Shown piece by piece: positions 1-30,400 of a DNA stretch of 64,000 nucleotides. The notes beneath the pieces are model-generated. The model had not been told where the DNA came from. It did no database searches and saw only the letters and a list, made by a program, of their open reading frames with translations. The stretch covers positions 70,077,501 to 70,141,500 of the forward strand of contig NC_069362.1 of NCBI RefSeq assembly GCF_021730395.1, written 5' to 3'. How positions within the stretch are numbered: position 1 is the stretch's first letter; the number at the start of each line of letters is the position of its first letter. This DNA is from Mercenaria mercenaria. Taxonomy: Eukaryota > Mollusca > Bivalvia > Venerida > Veneridae. A program made the position numbers and the translations under genes.

Positions 1-2124
1 TTATAGTCTTGTAATTTATAGGTTTTAACATCATATCCAAAAAACTCTGCCCCTCTTTTGTCCCTAATTAAAATAAACTTTTTGAAATGCTACCATAAAC
101 ACTTGATCCCCCTCCCCTAGTGCCCTATTGTATATTTCTTATCTTTTATATTTTCTCTTACATTTTCATCTACAAAATAAAGGGTCATAAGATGCATCAA
201 AATCATTCCTTAATTAAAACAACATAACTAATTAGTGACCTATTGTATTGAGATGGCAACAACATGCCATAAAACACAGGTGGCCACAGAAGACCACAAA
301 ATCACACTTTCTCAACAGTATGCCAATATACAAGGGACCATAAAACCCCTAAACTGGATCTTAATTGATCATTATGGAATCTTTACCTAAAACAACACTC
401 TTTGATGTAAGTGTTATAATCCTGTGCATTGTATAAAATTAAAACCCCTAGTAAGGATATATTTTGCTTTTTTTGCCAAAGACTTCCCCCTTTAAAAAAA
501 AAAAAAGGCATATAATTAAACAGTGAAAAAATAAAAGACTGGTACAAGTATACAAAAAATGACAATGTGTTGAAGTGTTATATTTTTTCAATCATAGACA
601 GAACCTTATTATGTTATCATTATTTCTTTCTGTGCCATTAACACAGCACTGACAGAAAGCTAAACTGATACAGTAATATTATGGTCTTCTACATACTAGA
701 AGTTGTTAGATATGGATTAGTTTTATGTCAATGCTTGTACCGCATGTTTTTTTTCTTTGAAACAGAACAGTACTTGTATATATTACAATATTATGCAGTG
801 AAGAATTGATTGTAAAGCTGATTTTGACAAATACTGCTTAATACTAGTAGAATATTTTTTGAAAATTAGTAAAATACTTAGTAAATACTTCAATCTCGCT
901 AGCTTTTTTAACTGCTATTTAAATGAATGTTTGAAATGTATTTCTTTTTGACATTTAGTAAAACCATTTACTATATTTATGGACATATTACCTATTGAAA
1001 TGACACAAATGTTTGCTTAGTTAAGAAATTTAAATTTCAGAGTAATTTATGTTTCAAAGTAGTTACAAAAGCTGAACCAGTCATTTTATGTAATGTCCGT
1101 CCCCCATTTCCGGTACTATTTATTTATGATATTTTCTGCTTAAATGTAATATAAATAAGAGTATTTATGTTTCTACTTTGTTGTTTGTATTAATTACATG
1201 CTTTAAAGGTGTTTTCCTGCTGTAAATGTTCCATTTTCCAAATTTTATATTAAAGTGAATTTTACGATTAACAGAAAATGATCGTAATTTCAAAGAAATT
1301 AGCTATATTTTTTTACAAAATGGAAAAGCAAAGAGTAAAGGCTTATAAATTCTTGATCTGTGACCTCAAACTATTAGAAAATACACATAAAAGAAGTGGT
1401 TTTGCATCAAACATTTACAGCAGGAATCTAATTAGAATGAAGGTGTAATGTCCGTCCCCAACCCGACATGGCAACTTGAATCCACTTTTTTGAAAAAAAG
1501 TCCCAAAAAGTTATCTATTTGGGTACTGATCCTTGTGCACAACATGTTGAAGTGTAGAAAAAAGGTATTTTTCAGGGCAAAGTAAAAACTTTATTTTTTG
1601 ACTTAGATGCTAACCCAATTGGGCACTTTACTGTGCACCAGGCCATGTATATGTCTTGTCAGAAACATCAAGCATTTTACACAAATGTTTCTTTGATATT
1701 TGATGTATGATAGTAGGGTTTGACTGTCTACTGTAATTGTTTAAATTATCGACCTAGGTTTAAAAACAGCCATGCCCGTGTGTGTAACATGTATATAATA
1801 TAGGCTAATATAAAAGAAACTTCTTATCTGAATCCATAATATCTAGAGCCTTGATATTTATATGTACTTGTACTGTTACATTATACAAACACATTGGAAG
1901 CCTTTTGTACATGTGAGTGCTTTAGCCTAAAGTTTAGGGTAATGACCCTCTTGTTTCACAGATATCATTAATCTGATAGGACTGGTGTTTGGGAGTAAAT
2001 TATCCCCTTTAGTGAGAGTACTTTTGTTTTTAATGAAATGAGTTTTGTTTGTTAAAAGTAAATATATTGTATGCAGTATGGCTTTTAATATCATTATGAA
2101 GTATAATTATGATATAGATGAGAC
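1..2124. other. AT-rich upstream DNA, no gene recognised
   Basis: No coding region with homology or sustained length was found on either strand. A short phrase, TGTAATGTCCGTCCCC, occurs twice in the same orientation (near 1091 and 1445), which suggests a dispersed repeat of unknown type. A CpG-poor, A/T-run-rich composition is typical of spacer DNA here. Confidence 0.5.
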
Positions 2125-2548
2125 CAATCTGACTAAAGTACTTGATCTTCTAAACGAAGATCTGAGAACGACCCATTCACATTTGTCTTCTGTATATTTT
2201 GGATTTCCAATATTGCTATTTTTATTTTCGCAAATCTATTTTTATTTGAACCAATCAGACTACTTGTTCGAATGTCAAAGAGTAAGAAAAATGTGCAGTC
2301 AATCCAGGGCTCAAACCCGGAATCCCTCGCTTACAGAGCAAGTAGCCTACCGACGGAGCTAACCGGCTATCTGACACATCACGACATAAGAATTGTAAAT
2401 ATCAAAAATCAAGGCTCAAAATAGATTTGCAAAATGTTGTAAGTTAAGCTCTGATTGGCTAGTGAAAGGGTCGTCAGAACGAGGCTCTCAATAGCTCGTT
2501 CTCAGATCCTAAGCAGAGCGTAATAGGAGATGTACTTTAGTCAGATTG
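2125..2548. mobile_element. MULE-like MITE with 10 bp target duplication and tRNA-like interior
   Basis: The ends are perfect 17 bp inverted repeats (CAATCTGACTAAAGTAC at 2125 and its complement ending at 2548). They are flanked by a perfect 10 bp direct repeat TAGATGAGAC (2115-2124 and 2549-2558), a target duplication of the length seen for Mutator-like elements. A second inner inverted repeat carries GATCTGAGAACGA. The element is 424 bp and has no transposase, so it is non-autonomous. The interior includes a tRNA-like segment on the minus strand at 2297-2368. Target duplication and inverted repeats are seen directly; the superfamily is inferred from duplication length. Confidence 0.8.
2297..2368 (-). 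pseudogene. tRNA-Thr(TGT)-like pseudogene inside the MITE
   Basis: Read on the minus strand, 72 nt fold partly as a tRNA: an anticodon arm with CTTGC/GCGAG stem and 7-nt loop TCTGTAA (anticodon TGT), a T arm CCGGG/CCTGG enclosing TTTGAGC (B-box GGTTTGAGCCC), and an imperfect acceptor stem. The D arm (TAGCTCCGTCGGTAGG, A-box-like) no longer pairs properly. It is most likely a decayed tRNA-derived sequence carried by the transposon rather than a working tRNA gene. Confidence 0.55.
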
Positions 2549-2851
2549 TAGATGAGACTAAAGAATCCCTGATTTTACTTGAATATATTTCATATACATG
2601 TATGCTACAAGTACTTTTTTATCTGCAGGTTAAGAAGAATCACCATGTGACTTAATGCCCGTTTCTCAGCTGTTTGTGTTTATAAGTTACTTATCGACTC
2701 AATTACATGTCAAAATGATAGAAAGGACAGCATAATCTTTAAAGACTGTTGTGAAAAACTACATTACTGATTGTTCTTAAAATTAAGTTAGACGTGTTAG
2801 AACCATAGACTTGTACGTAGATAGTGAACAGAAGGAGAAATTAGTGTAGAT

Positions 2852-20307
<17,456 letters not shown>

Positions 20308-21400
20308 AGTGATTCTATTAATAATAACATGAAGAAATTGATGATCAAATTCTAGTACTGCGGTAATTTCACTACAGTATCTGCTGTGGAGTCTAGTATT
20401 GCTTTCAAAGATATGTTGTTGTGAAAATTAAATGTCTAGAAGGTGGAGATTCCAAGGAATTCTCATTTTAACTGCATCATGGGAAAAAGTACCAGATGGT
20501 GAATTTTAGAAAAAGTTTAGATTTTTATTGATACAACTTCCCTATTTAATTATTTTTCTGTTCATTGAATATTTTATTTATATTTTTATCAGATTATTTT
20601 GCCTTTAAAAAAGCCTTAGTGTCAGTTTTGCATCTGTGAAAACATCTTTTTTTACACTTTTCAACTTGCAAAGCTGGTACTTTCTCCTATGTCGCTATTC
20701 TTTTTTATCATGAAAATCCGACAGCTATATGTCAGGGACTGTGTATGTTGCCATGGTATGTTACCAAGAAACATGGTGGCTGTGAAAGCTTTCTATGTAG
20801 TTTATATTTTACCAAAGACTGTCATAAACCAGAACCATCCACATAAAATACCTGGAGCAGTTACTATAATTTATCTTTCACCATTGTCATTAGTGATATT
20901 TCGTCCCACCACAGATGGGGAAATTCATAGTTTTTCCTGGCTGTATAAAGTTGTTTTAAGTGATCTCTTCTCATCAGATTTTTAATTCAGGAATTTTTCT
21001 TACTTCTGAAAGGCAGTTTTCATTATATGTTTGACGTGTTGATTTTTTTAACCATGAGATCAGTGTATACACATGAACATCTTAACTTTTCATATATAGC
21101 CAGTAAGACAGTCAGGCAATGTAAAAACGTTATTATAAATTTTTTTTTTTAATTCTGTGGTTGGTAATTGTATTGCTTTTGTAGTTTTGTAACAACTGAT
21201 TATGTATCTATTATCTGTAAGAACAGTTGAAATTTGCTTCAAAGTGTTGCATGTAAGTGTGTTCTGCTACCGAATTTAATAGTTTTAAATCTTTTAAACT
21301 TCCATCAGGCTATAAATAGATAGGTTGCAGAATCAACAGGAAATGTTAGAAAAGAAAGCCAGAAAGTTAACATAAGTGGAAATGTTAGCCGAGACTCTTT
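20308..21400 (+). other. GTPBP1 3' flank and probable 3' UTR
   Basis: AT-rich DNA after the GTPBP1 stop with no coding signal. A 3' UTR must begin here, but no canonical AATAAA placed before a convincing GT-rich stretch could be picked out, so its end is not set. The next HINE-like element starts at about 21402. Confidence 0.4.
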
Positions 21401-21401
21401 T

Positions 21402-22422
21402 TTAGCTCATCTGATTTTTTGAAAAAAAATGATGAGTTATTGTCATCACTTGAGCGGTTGTCGGCGTCGGCGTCGGCGTCGGCGTTGCCTGGTTAAGTTT
21501 TATGTTTAGGTCAGCTTTTCTCCTAAACTATCAAAGCTATTGCTTTGAAACTTGGAAGACTTGTTCACCATCATAAGCTGACCCTGTATAGCAAGAAACA
21601 TAACTCCATCTTGCTTTTTGCAAGATTTATGGCCCCTTTTGTACTTAGAAAATATCAGATTTCTTGGTTAAGTTTTATGTTTAGGTCAACTTTTCTCCTA
21701 AACTATCAAAGCTATTGCTTTGAAACTTGGAATACTTGTTCACCATCATAAGCAGACCCTGTACATCAAGAAACATAACTCCATCTTGCTTTTTGCAAGA
21801 ATTATTGCCCCTTTTGGACTTAGAAAATCAGTTTTCTTGGTTAAGTTTTATGTTTAGGTCAGCTTTTATCCTAAACTATCAAAGCTATTGCTTTAAAACT
21901 TGCAACACTTGTTCACCATCATAAGCTGACCCTGTACAGCAAGAAGCATAACTCCATCCTGCTTTTTGCAAGATTTATGGCCCCTTTTGGACTTAGAAAA
22001 TATCAGATTTCTTGGTTAAGTTTTATGTTTAGGTCAACTTTTTCTCTTAAACTATCAAAGCTATTGCTTTGAAACTTGCAACACTTGTTCATCATCATAA
22101 GCTGACCCTGTACAGCAAGCAACATAACTCCATCCTGCTTTTTGCAATAATTATTGCCCCTTTTGGACTTAGAAAATCATTTTCTTGGTTGAGTATTATG
22201 TTTAAGGCAACTTTTCTCATAAACTATCAAAGCTATTGCTTTAAAACTTGCAACAGTTTTTCACAATCATAAGTGGACACTGTACATCAAGAAACATAAC
22301 TCTATCCTGCTTTTTGCAAGAATGATGGCCCTTTTTAGACTTAGAAAATCATGGGTAGGACAATATTTCTATTATACAAAAAAAATCAGATGAGCGTCAG
22401 CACCCGCAAGGCGGTGCTCTTG
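21402..22422 (+). mobile_element. HINE-like element with 5 x 174 bp repeats downstream of GTPBP1
   Basis: Starts TTAGCTCATCTGATTTTTT and ends AAAAAATCAGATGAGC, a perfect 16 bp subterminal inverted repeat, then the hairpin GCACCCGC-AA-GGCGGTGC and TCTTG before TTTAA. A GTCGGC microsatellite sits near the 5' end. Five units begin at about 21490, 21664, 21838, 22013 and 22186 (GGTTAAGTTTTATGTTTAGG; CTATCAAAGCTATTGCTTT). Confidence 0.65.
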
Positions 22423-23559
22423 TTTAACTATTTCATTCAGTATCAGAGTTTTAGATTTCTTGTGTAAATGGGGTATCCATCTTGTGTCTAGAATTTTTAA
22501 TCATATTTCTGTAACCTTCAAGATGTCAGAATTTTAAAGTAACAGAATTTTTATTTAATCTGAAATTACATGGCTAGGAAATATTTAATGTTGATTTCAA
22601 AACCATGTACATTTAAGTATAGGGAACCACTTAGGATTTTTAAATGTCAATTATCCCTCTGACTTTCCATAAAGAATATCTACTCCTTAAAGCATGAAGC
22701 CAGCCTCAACCAAACTTCACAGGAATGTTCCTCGGATGATCACCCTTTCAGATTTCTTTAATTCAAAGTCATCCATGCAGAATTCAAAAATCCCTGCAAA
22801 TGGCTGTCTTGATTTTGATATAATTCCACAACATTGGTAAGTGACTCTTAACAAATTACTTGAAATAATTGCACATACATGTGCATGTGTTGAGATCTCA
22901 GCTCCTCTGATGATATCACCGGTGCGCTTACTGATATTAGAATGCTTTTCACACAGAAAGCTGATTTTTTACCCCCATCTTAACTGCCATGCCCATGCAT
23001 AGTCTATTGTATTCATATTCTGGCATTTCAAAACAGCTAAAGTGGCATTACACCCAATGTTGAAGAAATTCATTCTATATTGTATATACCATAAGTTTTT
23101 TTTTCTATGTTCATGAAAAAATTCCAAAACAAAACCAAATGCATTAAATTGTTTTTGATAAATAAAATGGTTTCAAGCACCTGTTATTGTTTTTCTTTGA
23201 TAGAAGTTGGGGACATCCATTAGGAGCTGATCTCAAAATGCTGTCATCAGCATTTTTGTTAGTAAAGATCTACCTGCGATTTTCACCAAAGTTGAAAGGG
23301 TTTGAGGCTTTTTAAACACTTCCAGCAAACAAATGGAGACAGATGGTAAATAATGGACAACAATTTATGATACAGATGACTCAAAATATGGCAGTTTGTT
23401 TACTGCCTTGGTATTGCTTGATATTTAGTCATTGTGCGGAAGTATCTGAGTATGTACTCCTATTTGAAGGGCTTTATCAAAGTTTAATACCACAAGACCT
23501 GCTGTATGTATAGCTATACTGTAGGGATGGCTTTTTGACAGTTTAATTCTAAAAATGAT

Positions 23560-23765
23560 GGTAAGGTGTTGGTGGAAACGACAGGTTACACTATCTCCAT
23601 GTCGGATAACAAATTAGGGCATACGTTAGGAGACTAGAGCTATCACTGGGGTGAGCAATACCCTTGCAATACTGCTTTGACAGAAAGTAAAAACCCTGTT
23701 GTTAAATAACTGAAATGCTGTTGAAAAATGGCGTTAAACCAAACACAAACGGACAAAGAAAGCAA
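23560..23765 (+). repeat. Probable SINE remnant with molluscan V-SINE-type tail
   Basis: The stretch ends TGAAATGCTGTTGAAAAATG then GCGTTAAACCAAACACAAAC. This is the same tail as the SINE at 54198-54500 read on its own strand (CTGTTGAAAAACAGCGTTAAA). The upstream part is too diverged to identify a tRNA head, so the left limit is approximate. Confidence 0.45.
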
Positions 23766-24929
23766 AAGATTTCATATTTGAAGTTTCTAGATTGGCAAAA
23801 GGAACTAAAATTAGTGGAGAATTTTTTTTATAAAAGTACAAGGTGTATATCCTGGGGGCAGATGGGGTTTAACAAGATTTGAAGGGTAGGATAACCCGAT
23901 ATCCAGTGATCAGACACATTTTGATAATTTATTGGAGTTGATGGGAAGTGGTGTTTAAATGAAACAGGATATTTGAGAGTGTAAGATAACTAAAATGACA
24001 CTGACTATTTCATTTCATGAAATCTGTGGTGTACGGTGTGGTTGATGATCCAGAGCAGCTGTTTTACGTTTGTATCAAACCCATTTAGTAAACAGATGGA
24101 GTGAGAGTGCATCAAACTATAAAGATGAAATTGGTAGTATAACAGAGGCATAATTCATCCAAGATGTCTGCCAGAGTTATAGACCTTTAGTCATATGAAG
24201 GTAATAATATGAAATGAGTGTCTGAAGTTTGAATCAAAGCCATACGATTATAACAGAGTGAAACATTAACATGACATTCCATGTAAAAAGGGAGCATAAG
24301 TCATGAAATATTGGAGCTAGAGTTGTGAATATTTTGACATGGCATGGCTAATGATTTGAAACAATTATTTTAAGTCTAAATCAAATAAAAAAAATCGTAA
24401 AATATTGATGCAAAATGTAGTGCTTGTGTCTTGTGCCGTGGGTGATAATGTCAAATAACTATTATAAGTTCGAATTAAATCCATTTTGTTATGTGTAACT
24501 AGGGTAGAGTGATACTACTATTAAAGTTTAAGATACAGTGAAATAGTACTATGTCTTTAATTATTTGCAGTATACATGTTTTATGGATGCGAGTGCAATA
24601 TCTGCTTAAGTCAGTTAATGTGATCATGTATAAATGTGTGCTTTTTCTGAATAAATGTCCGTCTAACTGAGAAGCCTGAAGTTTAAAGAGCACATAATTC
24701 ATGAAATACTGGTGCGAGAGTTATGACTCCTGTGTTTTAGAATAATAGTTCCGGGTAAATTAATCGGGGTAAATTCATCATGTAATAATAGTGTTATAGT
24801 TAAAATGCGTCGAAACTAACCAGGAATCTTGGAAAAGGCGAGTATGAAATCTCTCCATGTACATACACATCGTATAGTCTAAATTGTTTCTAGTACAAAC
24901 ACGGTTAATCAATTACTATCACAGTTACA

Positions 24930-26327
24930 GCACCATGTCTATACCTGCAAAACTTGACCTAAAGATCAACAAGGTTAACATTCTGACCAAGTTTCATGAA
25001 GATACAGTCATAAATGTGACCTCTAGAGTGTTAACAAGCTTTACCTTTGATTTGACCTGGTGACCTAGTTTTTGACACCTCCTGACCCAGATTTGAACTT
25101 GACCTTAAAATCATCAAGATTAACATGCCGACCAAGTTTCATTACGGTATGGTCATAAGTGTTAACTAGCTTTTCCTTTGATTTGACCTGGTGACCTAGT
25201 TTATGACCCCACCTGACCCAGATTTAACTTTTGACCTAAAGATCATCAATATTAACATTTTGACCAAGTTTCATTAAGATATATTCATAAATGTGGCCTC
25301 TAGCGTCTTAACAAGCTTTACCTTTGATTTGACCTGGTATCCTAGTTTCTGACTCCACTTGACCTAGATTTGAACTTGACCTAAAGATCATCAAGATTAA
25401 CATTCTGACCAAGTTTCATAGAGATATTTTCATAAATGTGGCCTCTAGAGTTTTAACAAGCTTTACATTTGATTTGACCTGGTGAGCTAGTTTTTGACTG
25501 CACCTGACCCAGATTTAAAGTCGACCTAAAGATCATAAAGATTAACAATTTGCCCAAGTTTCATTAAGACATGGTCATGAATGTGGCCTCTAGAGTGTTA
25601 ACAAGTTTTTCCTTTGATTTGACCTGGTGATCTAGTTTTTGACCCCACATGACCCAGATTCGAACTTGTGGCCACTAGAGTGTTGACTAGCTTTTCCTTT
25701 GATTTGATCTAGTGACCTAGTTTTTGACCCTACCTGACCCAGATTTGAACTTTACCTAAAGATCATCAAGGTTTGCATTCTGACCAAGTTTCATTAAGAT
25801 ATAGTCATAATTGTGGCCTCTAGAGTGTTATCAAGCTTTACCTTTGATTTGACCTGGTGACCTAGTTTTTGACCTCACCTGACTCAGATTTAAAGTTGAC
25901 CTAAAGATTATCAAAATTAACATTTTGACTTGGTTTCATTAAGACGTGGTCATGAATGTGGCCTCTAGAGTGTTAACTAGCTTTTCCTCTGATTTGACCT
26001 GGTGACCTAGTTTTTGGCCACACCAGACCCAGATTTAAACTTGACCTAAAGATGATCAAGATTAACATTCTGACCAAGTTTCATTAAGATATGGTCATAA
26101 ATGTGGCCTCTAGAGTGTTAACAAACTTTTCCTTTGATTTGACCTGGTAACCTAGTTTTTAACCCCACATGACATAGATTCAAAATTGACCTAAAGATCA
26201 TCAAGATTAACATTCTGACCAAGTTTCTTGAAGATACAGTCATAAATGTGGCCTCTAGAGTGTTGACAAGACGACAACGGACGATCACAAAAGCTCACCT
26301 TTAGCGCTTCTGCTCAGATGAGCTAAA
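24930..26327 (-). mobile_element. HINE-like element, AGCTCA family, reversed copy
   Basis: On the minus strand it begins at 26327 with TTTAGCTCATCTGAGCAGAA, AAAGGTGAGCTTTTGTGATC and GTCCGTTGTCGTCTTG, then about nine 145 bp units marked on the plus strand by CCTCTAGAGTGTTAAC and TTTGACCTGGTGACCTAG. It is related to the element at 11341-13232 (shared GGTGAGCTTTTGTGATCG). The 3' hairpin and CTTG end are not visible at about 24930, so this end may be truncated. Confidence 0.6.
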
Positions 26328-27412
26328 GAACAAACAAACACAATCAGTAAATACAAAATAACCCTATTTAAGTACGACAAGTGGACATGGAACTGTGAAA
26401 TGAATGTATATAACCAGGAGATGATGAATGGCGAAAGCAAAATTTGAGTCTATCCTCACTGGAATAAGCTTTTTTTCAGAATCACTCTAATATACAATAT
26501 AAAAGTAATTAGCATAAACAAACAATCCTTAATTACATATGCTATATTTGTATAATACTATACTGCTATTCTCTAATCACTAACTTGACTATGTTTCAAG
26601 GTTTTTGATAATGAATAATTCTACATCACGGAGCACCACGATGTGTTCACTTTTTCAACGTCAAGTCCCGGTTTCAACCCACAAACCCCATTTTAGCTTT
26701 TAGACATATATGTTATGCTTAATTTTTTTTTAAGTTTTCAAAAATATTAACAAAATTCCAATTTTTAACATAAACATTATCTTACAATTCTAGCTAGAAT
26801 CTAATATTTAAATGTACAATTTAAAGTGTCTTACACGTTACATAGCAACTCCCCCGTTAGTCTTAAGTTTATGAACATTACTATTGCACAAGTTGGAAGT
26901 GTTTATATTTTCTTCCAATTTCACGGATTTAGTAATCAAAGACGATTAGACCTTTTCATTCATTAAACGTTTAATATGATCAAGAAACGACACTCCGGAA
27001 AGAAATAATTGTTTAGCTACAAAATACGTTAGTAAATTTCACTGTCTGAACTCGCATGTATACACTAATTTCAAGATGACTGGCATCGGCACCAGGTGTA
27101 GCTTCATGATTCATGAGAAAAAATATATCCCCATATTAATTTTTCTTTTCTCTATAAACAGTTTGTTGATGGCATTTGATAAGTCCAAGAATATTGACGC
27201 AATCGTGAAGAGCTGAATCTTATTGTGAAATAATTGCAGCCTTATTAAACTGAATATCTTCATAATACATTGTTGCTCAATTTTCAAAACATTATATCAT
27301 AAAATCTTGCAAAAGGATTGCATTGTTTGCAGCAGTGTTATCTGTATAAAGAATCGATAAACAAACAGATGGAGTTGATTCTTCTGGAGTCCATGATCAA
27401 GAACATGTGGCT
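26328..27412. other. Spacer between repeat and ABAT copy A stop
   Basis: AT-rich sequence with no recognisable gene. It should contain the 3' UTR of the minus-strand ABAT gene. No clear polyadenylation signal (TTTATT on the plus strand) was located close to the stop. Confidence 0.35.
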
Positions 27413-30400
27413 TCATTTCTCAAATTGTGAAAGAACGTCATCAAAACGTTCCATGAACACGTCAACATGTTTGTTCTGGAAGAGCAAGGTCGGTCTAAAC
27501 CTGAGCGTTTTCTCTCCACAGGATCCTGTGTGAACTCCTTAAATAGCAAAATACATATCACATGTAAAACATGAAACTGTTCAAAACTGTTAACTCATAC
27601 GCCTGTCAGATGTAAAAAACAGCATATTAACGATATATAACTTTTGTCGTAGTATCTGACAAAATCTTAATTCATCATTTCCATTTGTTTTAACGTTACT
27701 GTAACTTTATTTCTAGAAGAACTCATTTCGTAAAAAGGGTTTTACTAAAAAAAAACCATTGAAAACATAAAGCACAACCAACACCGAGTCCATTTTACTG
27801 CCCTCACATTGCACCAAAGACTGCGGTTGTCTATAAAACCCTTTGCAAGCATATAACACAACTAAGCAAATCTAGTGGCAGACTATAGTTTTGATCTGCC
27901 ACTCACGCTTCTGATAATGGCTAAAGAAGAATTTTATTACAAAATAAGGACCAGAAAAATGTCGACATGGTTCTTAATCAATAATAGATTAAGTAAATTA
28001 TCCATTCTAACATGACCAGCAAATAGCCTACATACATATAGAGCAAAATCTATCTCGGGTTATTCTGCAATAAACCACTCGCGTGCAATGACGTCATCCG
28101 ATCTAAGTGCGTAGCACGGTCGTAAAAAAGTAGTTATCATTTTTTCTTACACTGTTGATACTAGTATGTCGTGTTAGAATCGAAATAATAAGTTCCCAAG
28201 CGTGATTCATCGTAGAATAACCAGAGTTTTTCGTTCTGATGCGAAAAAATATATCACTCAGGCCTACGGACTTCGTAATATATACTTACGCAAAAGAACT
28301 CAAAAGTCGGGTTATTCTACGATAAACCACTTTTGGGAACTTATTATTTCTTAAATATAAGTATAAATGATTACACTATACTGTTTCTTACGGCATTCAT
28401 TACCTTTCTTACGAAGATTTGCCATCACTTTGTCTCTGGTAGCAGCAGTGTTGAAGTCCACAGCAGAGAGTGTACCAAGTCCCCGAGATTTTGATAACAT
28501 TCCAGGATATTTGACCTAGAAACACATATAGAATGCACCTGTTTCAATCAGATATTACAATTTTGCTTCTATGTGCTTCTTACAATGCGGACAATAATTT
28601 TATGCAGACTGCTGGGAAAACAAACGTTTGATTAATTCCTACATTTTAGGTAAATGTACGAAAATAATCTCATTTGCTTAATTTACGGTGCTGAAATTTA
28701 ACTCCAAGCAATAGAAACTATAGCTTACTATAATAGAAAGAAAATTAATTTCAAGTCGTAAGTTGTTTCTCGTCTGTTTTCCCCTGACAGGAAATGTATT
28801 AAATGTGCATAGTTCTGCTTTTAGCTAAGCAATGGTAATTCTTACTTTTGTAGGGACAGATAGAAATTTTGTTCATTTCTACAATTCATGTAAGGAGGAC
28901 TCATCTGCACGTCCGACCATTCAATATATAAGTGATACTTACATATCATTGGAAGGAAATTGTACCTGCATCTGTTTTAACCCAGACAGAAGATAGTCTC
29001 CAGTGACCTTGACCTCATCCAGTATGTTGTCCTCCTTAATCACATTGACTACTTCTCCCAACAGAGCAATTTTGCTAGGGTCACCTACCCATGTGTTCAG
29101 TATTCTATACCCCTAGAGAAAATAAAGTGATGTTAGATGAGTAAGACTGAACTGATTTCAGATTAATACTTGATTGTAAGATTATGGGCTAATTACCCGA
29201 AAAAGTGCATTTATTCACTTTGACGGCAATTAATCCATAATCGCACAGGACAATCATGCATTAATGTCTCTAATACAATCAGGCAACCGAAATAGACTAA
29301 ATTTCATCGCATCGATTTTGCAGGCAGATTATAAACTATTCATTTGACAAGAACATGAACACACGGAAATACTCATTCAAATGAAAATAAGCTGGTACTT
29401 TTGTAGTGAAAAAGGGTTAAAGTTCGACTGTTTTACTGTAAGTAAGTAAGTTTTATTTGGCATAAGTGTACATGACATGGCAATATAGCGATAAAACAAA
29501 TGACAAATCAATGCATAATAAATATTACTTAGTGACAAACCAACAGATCATTAGACAGTTATATCATATTAATACTCAGCAAAGCCATGTAATGCTCACC
29601 AATACCAGGGATAACACAAAAAAGATGAAATGATTCTTCCTATTTCCACTGTTAATAAGTGTTATTTTTCTTGGGAAATGGTTAACAACAACGGAAAAAA
29701 CAATGATACCGATATTTAACATTGTGATCATTGCAAGATTACGTACTCCGTTAGTCAGGTTGTCCCTAAAGTCACGTTAAAAAGTTCAGCGGGCTGTTTT
29801 GACAAAATAGTACCGGGCACGCGCCGGCATATATATACACAATCGCTGGACGTGGCTCGTAATGTCGACAAAACGGCACTATATCGTTACTAAATATAGT
29901 AAGATACGGGTATTAATTTACATTTATCATGGCGATACTTCATAAATGTTTCATGAATTTCAGTAACGGATACAGCATCTGATGTAGCAAAGAAAATATA
30001 CCTCTTTAGGTCTGAAAGATGACTTGTTATAAAATCCTCCGGTCAACATTTTCTTACTGAATGTGACAATGTCAGGGGTATCAGTAAGGTTGAAATGTTC
30101 ATGTGCCCAGAACTTCCCTGTCACCCCACATCCAGTCTGTACCTCATCCATGAGATATCCCAAACCTCTCTTTGTGATATTAAAATTTAGAATCATTTAT
30201 TTTACAAATCATGATATAATCATATAAAATGGCAAAACAATACATATATTTGCAAAAATAAGGATATTTATCCAACAAGGAAAGCCACGTTCAAGAAACG
30301 CAGCCTCCCAAACCGCAGTTCACAGCACGTTGACGTGCGCACGCGCTTCCACGCACACGCACTCACAGAGGAAACAGTGGGGCACTGCCTTGGAATGATC

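Noticed and set aside
2297-2368. Functional tRNA-Thr gene
   Set aside because: The D arm does not pair and the sequence lies inside a MITE with clear target duplications; treated as a pseudogene.
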